Shown: positions 4,782-6,597 of the stretch, in pieces | Layout: each line of letters begins with the position of its first letter | How positions within the stretch are numbered: the first letter of the stretch is position 1 | From: Bacillota bacterium | Lineage (GTDB): Bacteria; Bacillota; Bacilli; Alicyclobacillales; Alicyclobacillaceae | Reading direction: 5' to 3' | NCBI GenBank assembly: GCA_021820805.1 | Contig: JAKADF010000196.1 | Location: forward strand, 1 to 6,597 | Length of the DNA: 6,597 bases | Position numbers and translations under genes: made by a program | The notes under the pieces: generated by a model | Told to the model about the DNA's origin: nothing | The model's database searches: none | Seen by the model: only the letters and a program-made list of their open reading frames with translations

Positions 4782-6200
4782 GTGGGCAGAAGCGCTATTG
4801 TGCTGGCCGCTGGCTTTGGCACGCGAATGAAGTCGAAATTACACAAAGTGTTGCATCCAGTATGTGGAAAACCAATGATTGTGCATATCTTGGACCAGCT
4901 GGAGAAATTACAGTTAGACCAGATTCTTGTTGTTGTTGGACAACAGAGGGAATCTGTTGAAGAAGCTATTGCCGGCCGAGCTGAAATTGCAGTTCAAAAT
5001 GAACAGCTTGGAACGGGTCATGCCGTGATGGCTGCAGTGCCGCAGTTAAATTCTGACGTAAATACAACTGTTGTCTTATATGGAGATGCTCCTTTAATTC
5101 AAGCCGAAACAATTGAACGGCTGTTTTTAGAACAGGAAAAAGAAAACGCATCTGTTGTTGTACTTACTGCAAATGTGGAAAATCCGACTGGATTAGGACG
5201 AGTATTTGTTGATGAAAGTGGACAGATTGAGAAAATTGTTGAAGAAAAAGATGCTTCAATTTCAGAACGTAAACACACATTAATTAATACTGGAATTTAT
5301 GCTTTTTCTACTAATGACATGTTGTATTCTTTGGAACTGATTACCCCAAATAACGCGCAGCACGAGTATTATTTAACCGATACAATTCGTATTTTACGAG
5401 ATGAGAAAAAACGTGTAATCTCTTTGGATGTAGGCAATGTAGACGAAATTGCAAGCGTCAACGATAGACTCCAACTCTCACGTGTGGAAAAAATCTATCG
5501 ACACCGCATTTTGGAGCGGTTAATGCTTAGTGGAGTAACTATTATTGACCCAGAGACAACATATGTGTCTGAAAGTGTTCAAATAGGCCAAGATACCGTG
5601 ATATATCCAGGAACAGTACTAGAGGGAAATACGTGCGTTGGGAAAGACTGTATCATTGGCCCGAATACAAGACTTGTAGATACAACCGTAGATGATGGAG
5701 CAACTGTCACGTACTCTGTTTCGTTATCCGGCAAAGTGGGTGAGGGGTCGTCCGTTGGACCTTTCGCTTATTTGCGTCCAGGTGCGAACATAGGTCAGCA
5801 TGTAAAAATTGGTGATTTTGTCGAAGTCAAGAATTCTACGGTTGACGATGGATCAAAGGTAAGTCACCTTGCTTACGTAGGTGATGCTTCAATTGGCAAG
5901 AATGTAAATGTTGGTTGTGGAGTGATTACCGTCAACTATGACGGAAAGGATAAGCATCGTACAGTTGTCGGAGATAACAGTTTTATCGGATCGAATGTAA
6001 ATCTGATAGCTCCAATCTCTGTTGGTGAAGGTGCCTATGTATGTGCGGGCTCTACAGTGACAGATAACGTTCCGGACGATGGATTTGCAATTGGTCGAGC
6101 TAGACAAGTGACAAAACCAGAGTACGTCAAACGTTGGAGGGCAAAACGTGTCAGTACTGAGTCAAATGGGAGGACAGCAAAAGATGTCGATAGACGCTGA
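4782..6200 (+). CDS. glmU: Bifunctional GlmU: GlcN-1-P acetyltransferase / UDP-GlcNAc pyrophosphorylase
   Basis: GlmU acetylates glucosamine-1-phosphate with acetyl-CoA and then couples the product to UTP, giving UDP-GlcNAc for peptidoglycan and teichoic acid synthesis in the cytoplasm. The 472-residue protein has an N-terminal pyrophosphorylase domain (about 1-230): [11 protein letters not shown] at 8-18, HPVCGKPM at 25-32, QLGTGHAV at 75-82, YGDAPL at 100-105, INTGIYAF at 168-175, VNDR at 226-229. A left-handed beta-helix acetyltransferase domain (about 252-445) follows: hexapeptide repeats such as [23 protein letters not shown] at 326-335, the likely catalytic His362 in SHLAYVGDA, and VNYDGK at 384-389. 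The start is GTG 4782. A basic, variable tail of roughly 18 residues extends beyond the usual end near YVK (448-450), and its last 17 bp overlap prs. It is called gcaD in B. subtilis. Both active sites look intact. Confidence 0.97.
   Translation: MGRSAIVLAAGFGTRMKSKLHKVLHPVCGKPMIVHILDQLEKLQLDQILVVVGQQRESVEEAIAGRAEIAVQNEQLGTGHAVMAAVPQLNSDVNTTVVLYGDAPLIQAETIERLFLEQEKENASVVVLTANVENPTGLGRVFVDESGQIEKIVEEKDASISERKHTLINTGIYAFSTNDMLYSLELITPNNAQHEYYLTDTIRILRDEKKRVISLDVGNVDEIASVNDRLQLSRVEKIYRHRILERLMLSGVTIIDPETTYVSESVQIGQDTVIYPGTVLEGNTCVGKDCIIGPNTRLVDTTVDDGATVTYSVSLSGKVGEGSSVGPFAYLRPGANIGQHVKIGDFVEVKNSTVDDGSKVSHLAYVGDASIGKNVNVGCGVITVNYDGKDKHRTVVGDNSFIGSNVNLIAPISVGEGAYVCAGSTVTDNVPDDGFAIGRARQVTKPEYVKRWRAKRVSTESNGRTAKDVDRR
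6168..6173 (+). promoter_or_regulatory. Ribosome binding site of prs (GGGAGG)
   Basis: GGGAGG within the last glmU codons lies 10 nt before ATG 6184. An alternative in-frame ATG at 6166 overlaps this site and has no Shine-Dalgarno of its own, so 6184 is preferred. Confidence 0.7.
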
Positions 6201-6597
6201 TTTAAAGCTTGTAACAGGAAATGCAAATCCAGCCTTAGCACAGGAGATTGCAAAACATATTGGGCTCGAGCTGACTGAATGCAAGATTGGCAAGTTTAGT
6301 GACGGTGAAATTCAAATTAAGCTAGGCGAAAGCGTCCGCGGCAGTGACGTATTTGTCATACAACCAACATCTGCGCCTGTTAATGAACATTTGATGGAAC
6401 TCTTAATCATGGTTGATGCGCTTAAACGTGCGTCAGCAAAAAGGATTAACGTAGTAGTACCATACTATGGATATGCTCGTCAGGACAGAAAAGCACGTTC
6501 TCGTGAACCTATTACAGCAAAACTTATCGCAAATTTGTTAGAAACAGCGGGAGCAACAAGAGTAATTACACTTGATCTTCATGCACCGCAAATTCAA
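6184..6597 (+). CDS. prs: Ribose-phosphate pyrophosphokinase, N-terminal 138 residues (3' end outside window)
   Basis: Prs makes 5-phosphoribosyl-1-pyrophosphate (PRPP) from ribose-5-phosphate and ATP, the precursor of purines, pyrimidines, histidine, tryptophan and NAD; it is a cytoplasmic hexamer. The visible part, under half of the usual 310-320 residues, contains FSDGEIQI at 38-45, the segment [19 protein letters not shown] (67-85), [17 protein letters not shown] at 92-108 with the flexible catalytic loop, [15 protein letters not shown] at 110-124, and DLHAPQIQ at 131-138, whose His133 is in the metal/ATP-binding segment. The PRPP-binding loop lies past the window edge. The start overlaps the end of glmU by 17 bp, so translation is likely coupled. 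Its product PRPP is the ligand of PurR encoded upstream. Confidence 0.97.
   Translation, partial: MSIDADLKLVTGNANPALAQEIAKHIGLELTECKIGKFSDGEIQIKLGESVRGSDVFVIQPTSAPVNEHLMELLIMVDALKRASAKRINVVVPYYGYARQDRKARSREPITAKLIANLLETAGATRVITLDLHAPQIQ

Noticed and set aside
1..6597. CRISPR arrays, tRNA/rRNA, insertion sequences, toxin-antitoxin or defence genes
   Set aside because: I looked for regular repeats, terminal inverted repeats, transposase motifs and tRNA-like folds and saw none; coding density by known housekeeping and cyanophycin genes leaves little room.

Overview
This window looks like chromosomal DNA from a Gram-positive, endospore-forming Bacillota (Bacillales-like) bacterium. The main reason is gene order: purR - ridA (yabJ) - spoVG - glmU (gcaD) - prs on one strand is the classic Bacillus locus, and each of the five proteins matches its family closely. 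Strong GGAGG-type ribosome binding sites, frequent TTG/GTG starts and a sigma-H-like promoter in front of spoVG fit the same picture. Base composition is moderate (mid-40s % GC by eye). The genus cannot be fixed from this window; an Alicyclobacillaceae-like lineage is only a guess.

All seven genes are on the + strand. Region 1 (1-2911) is a cyanophycin module: the 3' end of a cyanophycinase gene (cphB) overlaps by ATGA a complete cyanophycin synthetase gene (cphA, 883 aa). It is closed by a strong intrinsic terminator at 2926-2972. Region 2 (about 2967-4229) is purR-ridA, with a possible extended -10 promoter just downstream of that terminator. Region 3 (4230-4711) is an AT-rich intergenic stretch leading into a sigma-H-type promoter, then spoVG and its own perfect hairpin terminator. 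Region 4 (4722-6597) starts with a plausible sigma-A promoter and holds glmU and the first 138 codons of prs, which overlap by 17 bp. No gap between genes exceeds 300 bases.

Functionally, cphA makes the nitrogen/carbon reserve cyanophycin (multi-L-arginyl-poly-L-aspartate) and cphB breaks it down to dipeptides. PurR senses PRPP, which Prs makes, to control purine genes. RidA removes reactive enamine/imine intermediates. SpoVG is a sporulation-linked RNA/DNA-binding regulator. GlmU makes UDP-GlcNAc for the cell wall.

The notable point is that a cyanophycin synthesis/degradation operon sits next to the conserved purR-spoVG-glmU-prs locus. I found no mobile element, CRISPR array, RNA gene or clearly undescribed system. 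Every gene belongs to a recognised family, so the findings concern context, start sites and regulatory signals.
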